Of a DNA stretch of 64,000 nt, positions 52,981 through 64,000 are shown piece by piece. Positions within the stretch are counted from its first letter, which is position 1, and the number at the start of each line of letters is the position of its first letter. The position numbers and the translations under genes are program-made. Source of the DNA: Branchinecta lynchi (Eukaryota > Arthropoda > Branchiopoda > Anostraca > Branchinectidae); contig JAKZAP010000007.1 in the NCBI GenBank assembly GCA_023053575.1, positions 20,547,464 to 20,611,463 on the forward strand, written 5' to 3'. Below the pieces are notes generated by a model. It worked only from the letters and a program-made list of their open reading frames with translations. It did not search any database and was not told the origin of the DNA.

Positions 52981-54005
52981 ATAACTCCTATCTCGTCAAG
53001 TAGCGTGCCAGGAAAGAAAGTGGATTTTTCCTGAAGTTATTCTTTTGTTTATTTAGTGGTTTAATATTACATTTTGCGTTACCCTTTTAACTTTTAGCTT
53101 ATGGAGCTGCTTAGCTTTTTGACCGCTTTTACAGGTCTGCACATTTCAAACGTTCGTGTTTCGATATAATCGGATACTGCCAATAGGAAAATTGCATTGG
53201 CTTTTTCATGATTATTACATGAAAACTAGCAAGAGTTATGCTTTAATCTTCACAGGAGGTGAACGGCGGAATGAAGAAGAAGGATGTAGAACGCAAAAAA
53301 AAAGAAGAGGAGAAGGTTTTATAATTTATGTTCAGTACACAGGTTTTATTATAAATGTTGGTCATTCATAGCATAAGGAAGCTTCTAGACGAAGAACAGT
53401 CAAGAAACAAGTCGAGACTGGAAGAAGCTGACGTTTAAGTAATTACAACATCAGTTGCGTGCTGCTTTGCGTTTAATTAAAAAATGATACTGGAAGTGAG
53501 TAGAAAGACGAGAAGACCCTCTTCCGACTAATGAAATACCTTTTCTGACTTTGACTATTTTCTTACGGTTCAAAGTCTGTTGACGCTTTAGCTTGGTGAT
53601 AATACAATGTTCTGCATGCAGGAAGCAAACGAGAATTATACTTCGTGGTAATCTAGCATTTTCGTGAGGAAACACCTTAGAAAGAGACGAACTAACTGTG
53701 CGAGAACCAATCCCACTTTTCACGCAAATATCATCTTTAACTTCACTAAAGCATTTGACGCATTTGACGCCGCATAATTGGTCATCATTTGCGAGCGGAA
53801 TAGACATGCATGTCACAGCCACTCGACGTTTCCTAAGGATGAAACATACTGGTTCGGCTGTCCCGTGCATTTTATTAGCGTATGTGCCTCTTTTTAGTAC
53901 TCTTACCGTGTTCTTAAGAACGGAATCCAGTGGTAATTCGAAAATTGTAACCTCTGTTCTAACGTATGTTCGTTGTTATAACGTACGTTCTAAAGGCCAA
54001 AGGCT
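52981..54005. other. Unassigned sequence
   Basis: A 139-codon minus-strand frame (53,870-53,451) reads VAVTCMSIPLANDDQLCGVK in part; no domain recognised and the plus strand is also open over part of it. CATTTGACGCATTTGACGC is a small direct repeat (53,753-53,771). Confidence 0.35.
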
Positions 54006-54009
54006 GTGC

Positions 54010-54190
54010 CCTTTTTTTAGTATCTGCGCCTTGTGTTAGTACTCGTGCCGTGGTCACGATGACAATGATGGAAGAAAGATTATGATTAACTATAACATTG
54101 AATTAGTTGTCGACCCATTACTACATTGTTAGCCGATAACTCCATAGCCTAAAAGGAAGCAAGTTATAGAATCCCTTTTATCAACGCAAA
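54010..54190 (-). repeat. Array-flanking segment, inverse of 37.25 kb
   Basis: TTTTTTTAGTATCTGCGCCT to CGTGGTCACGATGACAATGA to AACTAATTCAAT on the minus side, and GGACGAGTACTAAAAAGAGG at 54,195. Matches the array flank at 37.24-37.36 kb in reverse. Confidence 0.6.
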
Positions 54191-54194
54191 CACG

Positions 54195-55616
54195 GACGAG
54201 TACTAAAAAGAGGCACGCAAGGAAAGTGTCCTAAAAACTGTGAGTATATTCGTAAAAACCTCGCGATAATAGACTCACCTTTTATAGCCCATAGAAGCCA
54301 AAATAAGGCACGCCAGAAAATGGTCCCAAAAAAGGCACGCCAGAAAATGGTCCTAAAAAGGCACGCCAAAAAAGTGTCGTAAAAAGGCACGTTATAGAAT
54401 CACCTTTTATAGCCCATAGAAGTCGAGTACGAGTACAAAAAAAGCGAGTAGATGTCGAGTACCAAAAAAGGCACGCCAGAAAAGGGTCCCAAAAAAGGCA
54501 CGCCAGAAAAATGGTCCTAAAAAGGCACGCCAAAAAAGTGTCGTAAAAAGGCACGTTATAAAAACTTTTTATAGCCCATAGAAGTCGAGTACGAGTACCA
54601 AAAAAAGCAAGTAGAAGTCGAGTACCAAAAAAAGGCACGCCAGAAAAGGGTCCCAAAAAAGGCACGCCAGAAAATGGTCCTAAAAAGGCACGGCATAAAA
54701 GGTGATTCTATAACGTGCCTTTTACGACCCTTTTTTGGCGTGCCTTTTTGTCGAGTACCAAAAAAAGGCACGCCAGAAAAGGGTCCCAAAAAAGACACGC
54801 CAGAAAATGGTCCTAAAAAGGCACACGAGAAAATTGTCCTAAAAAGGCACGCCAAAAAAGTGTCGTAAAAAGGCACGTTATAGACTCACCTTTTATAGCC
54901 CATAGAAGTCGAGTACCAAAAAAAAGGCACGCCAGAAAAGGGTCCCAAAAAAGGCAGGCCAGAAAATGGTCCTAAAAAGGCACGGCATAAAAGGTGATTC
55001 TATAACGTGCCTTTTACGACACTTTTTTGGCGTGCCTTTTGTCGAGTACCAAAAAAAGGCACGCCAGAAAATGGTCCCAAAAAAGGCACGCCAGAAAATG
55101 GTCCTAAAAAGGCACGCAAAAAAGTGTCGTAAAAAGGCACGTTATAAAAACCTTTTATAGCCCATAGAAGTCGAGTACGAGTACCAAAAAAGCGAGTAGA
55201 AGTCGAGTACCAAAAAAAGGCACGCCAGAAAAGGGTCCCAAAAAAGGCACGCCAGAAAATGGTCCTAAAAAGGCACGCCATAAAAGGTGATTCTATAACG
55301 TGCCTTTTACGACACTTTTTTGGCGTGCCTTTTTGTCGAGTACCAAAAAAAGGCACGCCAGAAAAGAGTCCCAAAAAAGGCACGCCAGAAAATGGTCCTA
55401 AAAAGGCACGCCAAAAAAGTGTCGTTAAAAGGCACGTTATAGAATCACCTTTTATAGCCCATAGAAGTCGAGTACGAGTACCAAAAAAAGCGAGTAGATG
55501 TCGAGTACCAAAAAAAGGCACGCCAGAAAAGGGTCCTAAAAAGGCACGCCAAAAAAGAGTCGTAAAAAGGTACGTTATAGAATCACCTTTTATAGCCCAT
55601 AGAAGTCGAGTACCAA
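54195..55616 (-). repeat. Inverted array of 26-28 bp units, cut by the N gap
   Basis: GGCACGCCAGAAAATGGTCC, TAAAAA units with CCCAAAAAA and GTGTCGTAAAAA variants, interrupted by CCTTTTATAGCCCATAGAAG, TCGAGTACC spacers. Three short inverted patches (about 54,690-54,755, 54,985-55,045, 55,270-55,340) read GGCATAAAAGGTGATTCTAT then TTTTGGCGTGCCTTTT, so the array contains internal palindromes about 290 bp apart. The left contig ends inside it. The N run splits what would otherwise be a long spurious frame. Confidence 0.9.
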
Positions 55617-55716
55617 NNNNNNNNNNNNNNNNNNNNNNNNNNNNNNNNNNNNNNNNNNNNNNNNNNNNNNNNNNNNNNNNNNNNNNNNNNNNNNNNNNNN
55701 NNNNNNNNNNNNNNNN
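55617..55716. other. Assembly gap, exactly 100 N
   Basis: Exactly 100 undetermined bases, a conventional length for gaps of unknown size. It lies between a tandem array and a block that repeats sequence already seen 12.3 kb earlier. Confidence 1.
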
Positions 55717-58700
55717 CAAAACATTATTATTTTCTATTAACACAAAATAACACTAATAATAGCTGGTTCAACTCCAACCCTGCTTTCAAGCACTTTCCAC
55801 CATTACCGTCCACAGCCCAGCCGTAGTTATCACATCAATATTTTCGCAAATCTTAATGCGGGCGGCGATTTGGTGGGCATTTCTCCAATGTCCACTTGAG
55901 CATTTCAAGCGCCCTTAAGCATTGTCCAAATAGGTATTCTAAGGTGTATTACAGCGTATAAGGCTTATTACAGATTCCTCTGTTCCTAGGGGAGCAATGT
56001 AATAAGGCAAATAAGGAGAATAGAGCCAGCTTCTATTTTCATTTAAGCAGGGCCAATCAGATCGCTTGGTTGGTTCCGCCAGCAGTCCGGGGAGAGGAAC
56101 AGCATCCTCACTCATCAGGGTTGCCACCGGAAAACTGAAGAAACAACTTTTCTTCAAAAGAACACGCTTTGTTCTGTTACAACTGATTGATTTTAGTTCC
56201 AGGACCAATGCCAATGGCTTTCCATCCTTTAATCTAATAGCTTTTTACCATATAAAAGGGTGTCAACTTGTACTCGTCTAATTACTAACACTTTTTCTGA
56301 TCTTTCGAAGCTCGAAAAATTGTATCAGCATGGAAAAACCGAGCGCTGCATCAGTAAGAACCTATTCTTATTGGAACAGGAGTGTGTATGAAGACACTAA
56401 ACATTAAATATAGCACTATTCAGTTTAGTTTATTACACCTATTCGAACAAAATGCTTTACTACTCAATGCCCCATTTGTTGGTATTGGCCATTTTGGGTG
56501 GCTGACGAAAACTTCATGCTGTCATTGGGTGGGCTTTAATGTTGGACGATTGTGTCTAAAAAAATGAGGATTTGTAGATGATTACCTTCAATCGCACAAG
56601 ATAAGGTGGGGTGATCCTCCTGTAGAGTCTCATGCTGGTTGGCAGCTTGATTGCCCAGGACTAAGCGAAATGATTCTCATGTTGTATTCACTTGCCAACC
56701 TGGACATTTATTTGGATCTTTGCTTCTTCAGTGTTTTGGCTTGGATGTCACAGGTTTTCTAGAGTTGTACATGAAACTTTATTGTTTCTTTTGATCGCTC
56801 AAACCGGAATTAACAGAGTTCAAGTTCAGATTAATCATTTTTCAATTATTCCCTCCACTATTCATTTTGTGGATTCATATTCCTGCTACCAATTCCAAAC
56901 AGTTCTAGTACGGCCACAGTTTTGAAATTAACGCAGCCGGAGCTGCAATCTGTGGAAACTTAATCCTTGCCTGCGCTGAATCTACTATCAAAATACTGTT
57001 TAAAAAATTAACAAAAAAGATTTTAATTTATGTTTTGGACACTATTTACGTTTATTTTTGTTATCTAAATCCTATTTGCTAGTTTTCTAATCGTAATTAT
57101 AAAGTAGAGTCACCCCAATCAAAGATTTTGTTTCTATGGATTGTAGCCATGGCGGCGCCAATTTCAAAACTGTGATTGCATCAGCAAAAGTGGAGGGAAC
57201 AATTGAGGGCAGATTGAAGTATGGTGTAATTATAAGTGAAAACAAGGTCTACCTCAGTCTACCTAGGCCAGGTGAATTCAATGATTTTCATCAGCGCAAT
57301 TTTGATTTCAATGGGAAAATACTACAGTCATGTCGTCAAATTGTTTGATGGTCGAGGCTCAGCTTAAGTTGTTGATAGAAAATAAACAAGATGACATGAA
57401 GGATATGAATTTCCTGAGAGCACTGTGAATGGTAAGTTTGAGATCCTATTTACCTGTTTCCTCTGTGTCATCATTTGAGTTTTTACTGTATTTTCTGGAG
57501 CTCATAACTCGTGAACCAGTGCAAGTATCAAGTTAAAACTTGGTACGGTATTCAGGTCTAGTTGTGCTTTTGGGGGTCCTTTGCCCCCCACAACCACACA
57601 TTTTCAGGGACAATTGGGCCAAGATTGCACAGTAGATAATGTTCATAACTTGACAGAAGCTGGACCAGTCATACACAAATCCTCAATTTTTTAATAGTAA
57701 ATTGTAACATAGCAAATGAGATGTTTTTCTAATAAAAGTTAATGAATTTGCCATTCGCTTCCTGGCACCAATGGTTATCAAATGAAACCAGGAACATACT
57801 ATGCAGTCAATTGTCTTGCAAACCCGAAAAAGTGACAGACATTGCAACAGACTACTTCACTGCTTGAAGATTTACGCTTGTAAGCTAAGCGACTTTTGGG
57901 GTTCCAAAAGGTTAGCACCTATCTAACAATTTACAGACAAAAGGCACTGTTGCCGCTGCCCGGCAACGGCGCACATTCCCTGTGAACGCATCTTACAACC
58001 GTTGTAATAATAAATTGTAACATAGCAAATGAGATGTTTTTCTAATGAAAGTTATTGAATTTGCCATTTGCTTCCTGGTACCAATGGTTATCAAATGGAA
58101 CCAGGAACATACTATGCAGTCAATTGTCTTGCAAACCTGAAAAAGAGACAGACATTGCAACAGACTACTTCACTGCTTGAAGATTTACGCTTGTAAGCTA
58201 AGCGGCTTTTGGGGTTGCGAAAGTTTAGCACCTAGAGTTTGTAAAGTATGTCTGTCCGTCTGTTACGATGATACCTCTCAAAGGGGTTGGAATATTTTTT
58301 TGAAATGTGGTATGAGGATGCATCGAATCAAAGTACGGGAAATACTGTTTCACGAATGGCTGATGTGAGCAGATGCCCTAAATTTGCTATTTCTGTGCCC
58401 GAACAAAATCTGACAACTGTGAGTGGAATGTAGGCGCCACAGTAACTTTGTGATACTCTTAAAAAACCAAACGGGTTCATGGGCCCCAGAAAGTGCTCGC
58501 ATTCGTCTGAAACTTGCCCAAGATGTTCAATTTTTCCGAGTCCGAGAACAGCGTTGCAAGGAGGTCTCGGAAATATTGTAATACTAGTAGGGGCCGAACG
58601 GATAGAGTGATTGGGATAAAACTTGAAAGGTAAAAAATTCATGGGACCTAGACATGTAGTTTGAGGCCCAAACTGGATCTAACGTCCGTGGGATTGAGGT

Positions 58701-61700
58701 GGGGCCGGTAGGCCCACTGGAAATTTTTCGGAAATGCTCCGATTCAAGCGATACTTGATGGATGGTAGACGCAGATGCCAAATATGCCATTAGTGTGTCC
58801 GAACTTCTTCTGGCCATGGTGGTCGTGCTGTGGGGGGATTAGAGGTGGGTCCTGGACATTTTCTTAAACGCTTAGGGACCAAATGGGTTGAGCGATTGAG
58901 ATAAACTTGGCGATACTTGCGATCCTGGCTCGATCCAAACTCGTTGGGCCGAGTTGGTGGGGGTATCACTGACGGGAATTTGAAACTCATAAACCACTGA
59001 AAAAAGTGGACTAATCCCCCAATTGACTTTACCATCTAGAGCCAGATCAACCCAAAAGGGCAGTTTATGGGGGGGGGGAACAGAGAAATCATCCAAGAAC
59101 AATCCAAGCAAAACAGGTTTGCCGGTGTGTTTGGTTTTCCGTCAAGGAACAGAAAGGAATGAAGAAGTGTTTGTTTAGTGCTTTTACCCAAAACATTTTC
59201 GTATTTACAGACGAGAATATTCCAGTCATCACATCAAAAATTCTTCGCACTGACGTACAGTTCACAGTTACTGAAATTAACGACACGATTTTTAGCCGTT
59301 CAAGATGTAAACAGAAAGGAAAAGAGATTTCCCGTTTTACCGACAAGACGGTCACCGTAGCCTATCGAGAAATAAAAACAACCGATATCGGGATCTCGAT
59401 CCGATCATCGGGTTGACTTCCCCACAAGGCTTTTGTCGGTATCATCTCCTCGCCAACAAAATATTGTGATTTTCAGAAAAGAAGCTTCCTGATTTCCGAC
59501 AAAGCTTCTGTGTGGTATCAGAAACGGTATGAGGAAAGTGTTTTATCAGAGCTCTTGCCGTTCCAAAAAACGGAATCCGCGCACCGTCTCAGCACTGACA
59601 AAAGCTGCCGATTTCCCAACATGTAGTTGCCTGGCTTAACGACAGAGCTTTTATTTATTTATTTACTTATTTACTGATTTATTTCCCTCAGAACTGAGGA
59701 GTACAAAATAATGTATAAAAAAAACTATGCCTAAACCATCTGGTCCATTCATTAACACATGAATACTATAAAAAATACACACAATGTCGACAGCTAAGTT
59801 ACAATTATGTACGCACAATTTTATTCACTGGTTAAAAATGGGTACAAGTTGTGGGTTTGGAGGGCTACCAAAGCTTTTTTTTATAAAAGTTGGTTTTCCT
59901 CAAAATTAGAACTGGGTCTTTTACTTTAAAATTGGAAACCAACTGCGAATTACTGAAAGAAATGGGTAACCCAAGGAGAAATTTGGAAAATTTGAAATAT
60001 GAAATTTTAATAGCAGATATGTCGCAAATTCGAAATTCGACAAACACTGCCGGTTTACCCACGCCCCCCTCTAGTTTCGCCACCGGCTAATCGTGAACTT
60101 CGCCTTCAAATGACCAGTTTCTGGTCGTATTGTTCCATTGTCAGATTCACAGTTTTGTGTTCTGAGCTTTATGGAACCATCACAGTCGTATGGAACTTGC
60201 CAGATCCCTGAAAATGACCCGTTTCTTGTCGTATTTTACGAAGGGATTCTCTAGTCGTATATTAGAGACAGACGTAAGTTTGAGCTTGCCAAATGAGGCA
60301 GTTACGTGAATTTCGACAGCAAATAACCTTTTTCCGGTTGTAAGGTTGTATATACATTTTCTATAAGTCAGTACGTTACGAAGTATCGTGTGTTTTGAGC
60401 TTCTTAGAATAACAGTCGTGTGTTTAGAACTTGTTAGAGTGACATAAATGCCAAGTGACACCAAATCGTGATTTTCACTCTGTGGCGCTGAAAACAGTGC
60501 TGATTTTCAAAAAATCCGCCTGCGGCGCTACGTTTCAATATTATCCTATCTGTTTTGTGCAAATCTCCTTATCTTAAAAAGAAACAGGCTTATTTTTTTT
60601 TTAAATGCCCTGTGGGTAAGGTTTGCACATAAACAGGCTTTGTAAGCACTGGATGATTGCACTATTTTTTTTAGTCTAAACTCAAAGAGGAAGCACTACC
60701 ACGTACCAACTTCCGGGAAAACATCCCAGTCAGTTTGTGAGTTATCGGGGCGCGGACAGATATTGGTATCGCAGTCAGCCTTTAAAATGTTTCACAAAAC
60801 TTTACCTGCGCCGTCTTTCATAGTAGCCTACTCGCTATCTACGGTTGAATGGCCCGTAACTTAGGTGAGGTGTTAGGCCCAAGATTTCAGCCTCAAAAGC
60901 TAGAAATGCCAGAAAAATTTCGGATTTCTAAAAAATCGCCTGCGGCGCTGAGTTTAAATTTGTCTTGGGTACATACGGTAAAACGCTGCTGTTTGGGATC
61001 TGAGCCACGTTCAAAGCAAGAATTTGTGTGGGAAGTAGTCGAATCTTGTCGACTAAAGGCCGATATAACAAATTTTGCCTGCGGCTCTTTCGTAGTCCTA
61101 CCCTGTTTCAGTTTAGTTGAAGTGTGCATCATGTATGTGCGGTTTTAAGCTTGAGATTTGGGGTCTAAGATACATTAAAGTAGTTGAACTTTGCTCAGAT
61201 TGGAGAAATTTCGCCTGCGGCGCTCACTTTACTTTGTCATGAGCAGATATGTCAGAAGCTGGTACCAAGCTTGTCTTCTCTCCAGCGAAATTGATATGAA
61301 CGGCATCGTCTTAGTCCTGTTACTTATTTGTTTATTATTTTATTACTACAAGGCATTTTCCGTAACGTTTTAGAACTTCTTGAAAGAACTACTCGTTCTT
61401 GAGAAAGATATTAGTGCTACTCGTGATGATGTTCCAGTTCTCAAGATCGCTAACCTTAAAATGAAAAGGGTCATGTCTGTACATGAGTAAAAGAGAACGT
61501 GCCGAAGTGGCTGTAAACTGTAACCAGTAAGCTGTCTCCTCGACGTTGAAATATTACGTTTACCAGTCTTGTGAATCAGTGAGCTCTGAATACCAGCATG
61601 GTATAACATCATCCTTGCGAATATTTTACTGCATCCTTGAATTTTTATATGTTATCTTGATAGTATGTCTTTCCTTGTTCTAACAATGACTTGACGAACT

Positions 61701-64000
61701 TTAGTAGGTCGTACATTGTAATTATGACATCTGCGGTGAAATATTACGTCTACCAGTCTTGTGATGGAAACAAAAGAATTGGATTTTAATAAAATGTTCT
61801 TTAGGGGCTATACGAGTGCAAGCTAACGTATGAATTTGGATGTCCGTTGCGTGGCGAACAGTCCCTGGTACCAGAACCACGGTACCGGTACCAGAAATGC
61901 TACTCTTCAGTACAGGCAAGTATAAAGATTAATCAGTGAAAGCAGCCATGGAGCCGGTGCGAGCTCTTCTGATAACTGATGAACTGAAAAGAACAAAGCT
62001 GAAGTGATAGTAAACGATATTATTTAATTCAGTCATTAAAAAACAGGAATCAACACAGGCTCCATGGCAGGACTAAGATAACGAACTAAAGGTACAGAAA
62101 TGATGAGAATACAGCAGAGGTCTGATCCAACTGAGGAATAACATGATCAATATTCTGTAGGCCCTCTCGAGTGATTGTAACGAAGCCATGGGAAAAAGCT
62201 TCAATGCAGTTTAACCTGAGGTCTCAGGGGGTGATTGCACTGTAAAACTTCGATGAAGAGTTACAGCGCAGTTTAACCCTGAGAAGGATATTTTGTAGGC
62301 CCTCTCGAGTGATTGTAACGAAGCGCTGGGAAAAAGCTTTAATGCAGTTTAACCTGAGGTCTCAGGGAGTGATTGCACTGTAAAACTTTGATGAAGAGTT
62401 AAGATTTTATTATGAACAAGAGTTCATAATAAAATTTCGATGAAGAGTTACAGTGCAGTTTAACCCTGAGAAGGATATTAGTGCTACTCATGATGTTCCA
62501 GTTCTGAAGATCGCTAACCTTAAAATGAAAAGGGTCATGTCTGTACATGTGTAAAAGAGAACGTGCCAAAGTGTTGACTCCGGTTAACAAGCAAATTCAT
62601 AACCTCAAGATCACGATAATTCCCAAGTTTACGACCAAATAAAACTAAATAATAAACAAATCAAATTGCTAAATAGTAGGCTTGTCAGGATGACTGTACG
62701 AGACTGTAGTGACTGGAATGTTTGTTGCTAGTTTGACTGTGAAGACTGCATGTTGTCATAATAAAAATAGTAGGGAAATCAAAATATGATACAAGATAAG
62801 GTAGTGAACTTGGGATTCGGAAATCGTTGACTGGGCATTATTTTATATTGTATGCATAATTGCAAGCAGTCACAATCTGCAGATATTACCTGTTTCATTA
62901 TAAGGTGAATTACAATAGGTTTCTGAAATAGGTTAAGTATATTCGTACAGTAGAACCTTACAACCAACCAAATCGAAGAGCATAAGGGCTTTTTCGCCAT
63001 CAGTGGATATTCTGCGTTAGCACTTCAGTAGGTTACAAAATAGGCTAGGAAAAAAAAAATCGACGGAGCATGAGGGCTCTCTCAACATCAGTGATTCACA
63101 GCCATCAGATACATTTACTATATTGGGAAAGAAATTGGTTGCAATAGGCTAAGGAATCTGCAGATATTCACCTGTTTCATTATCAGGTTAGGTATATTCG
63201 TACAGTTGAATCTTACAACCAAATCGAAAAGCATAAGGGCTTTTTCGCCATGCAAGATAGGCTAGAAAACAAATTTAATCGAAGGAGCATGAGGGCTCTC
63301 TCAACATCATTGATTCACCGTCATCAGATACATTTTACTATATTGAGAAAGACATTGGTTGCAATAGGCTAAGGTTCTGCTGATATTCACCAGTTTCATT
63401 ATAAGGTGAATTAAAATAGTTTTCAGAAATATGTTAAGTATCTTCACACAGTAGAACCTTACTATATTTGGAAAGACATTGATTGCAATAGGTTAAGGAA
63501 AAAGTTTTTGTATAAGTTTTGTATGTCGTAGCAAAGAAAACCTCTGACTGTAGATTCTACAAGCTAAATGAGTTTACTCAAATCTGATCTAAAAAAAAAT
63601 AATGAAAATGATATATTCATTTACAGTGAAAATTTTGACGTTTCTCAATATGCAGGTCATGGTACTCATCTTTATCGTCTGTCACGTCTTTGGCGAGGTC
63701 GGCCAGTTCAGCACGAATTCAGACAACGCAGGAACGACAGATAACCGTAATTGCAGGGAAGCAAGCACATCTTTAACAATAATTAATTCCATAATAACTG
63801 AAATATTTTCTTTCTTTGCAAAAGGTAATATTTAGGAAATTCCTTCATCAGTTCTAACTTGTTAAAATGTAGAAGAACAACTATTATAAAATTGTTGAAA
63901 TGCTATTGATTAATATAAGTTAGAGCTGTGTAATACGAGTGACAGAATGAATTTGTAAAAGTTGTACACTCGGAAAAATAATTGTAAACTTGCAGTTTTG
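55717..64000. repeat. Second copy of the 43.4-51.7 kb block
   Basis: Starts CAAAACATTATTATTTTCTA, identical to 43,405, and follows it to the window end. All elements of the first copy recur: family C (57,478-59,108), the 313-bp tandem (57,698-58,234), GCCTGCGGCGC repeats (60,518-61,283), the 100-bp direct repeat (61,402 and 62,468), the 138-bp tandem (62,160), the hairpin (62,404-62,435) and the small open frame (63,602-63,835). Confidence 0.95.
57478..59108 (+). repeat. Family C, second copy
   Basis: Same as 45,160-46,790 with offset 12,318; I saw no differences in the lines compared. Confidence 0.65.

Noticed and set aside
53451..53870. 139-codon minus-strand frame
   Set aside because: No recognisable domain and the opposite strand is also open for 113 codons; likely chance.
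54181..55750. Frames of up to 247 codons, two spanning the N gap
   Set aside because: Array artefacts; the longest pass through 34 undetermined residues.
43405..64000. Recent segmental duplication as a biological finding
   Set aside because: Not excluded, but the start exactly at a 100-N gap and near-identity make an assembly cause more likely; reported as such.

Overview
This window is eukaryotic DNA from an invertebrate animal, most likely an arthropod or another protostome, though the species cannot be read from it. The signs are one intron-rich gene with GT-AG introns, several families of non-LTR retrotransposon debris, foldback elements, microsatellite tails and long G/C homopolymers. 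Nothing bacterial is present: no operons, no dense coding and no CRISPR.

The one conserved host gene I can support is a cytoplasmic polyadenylation element-binding protein of the CPEB1/Orb type, on the minus strand from about 27.4 kb to 10.86 kb. Seven exons join with matching splice phases into 404 residues: an unconserved N-terminal part, RRM1, RRM2 and a complete C-terminal ZZ zinc domain ending in a stop. The true N-terminus lies upstream (above 27.4 kb) and was not found. The introns are packed with repeats.

Layout: 0-10.8 kb is repeats (a tandem family at 0.2-0.8 kb, a possible LTR at 1.2-1.7 kb, modular repeat family A at 1.9-2.5, 3.5-5.2 and 7.1-7.9 kb, and foldback elements). 10.86-27.4 kb is the CPEB gene; its introns hold LINE pieces, family A (19.1-21.1 kb), family B units (15.1, 23.7-26.4 kb) and a 437-bp element with TTAA target duplications. 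28.4-43.1 kb is mostly family B elements with nested LINEs, including a 481-residue reverse transcriptase whose motif-A catalytic aspartate is replaced by tyrosine. Arrays of a 26-28 bp unit occupy 36.2-37.2 kb and, inverted, 54.2-55.6 kb. 43.4-51.7 kb holds family C and several short tandem repeats, 51.9-53.0 kb a further family A element. After a run of exactly 100 N (55,617-55,716), 43.4-51.7 kb is repeated almost base for base to the end of the window, which looks more like an unmerged contig overlap than biology.

The most interesting non-gene signal is that repeat families A, B and C, which differ in most of their sequence, share one plan: a GTCC/GTCT microsatellite at one edge, a short core reading roughly ATAACT-n-GAA-n-GATGAAACTTGG, then modules repeating every 110-150 bp. 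In families A and B the outer ends are short palindromes or hairpins.
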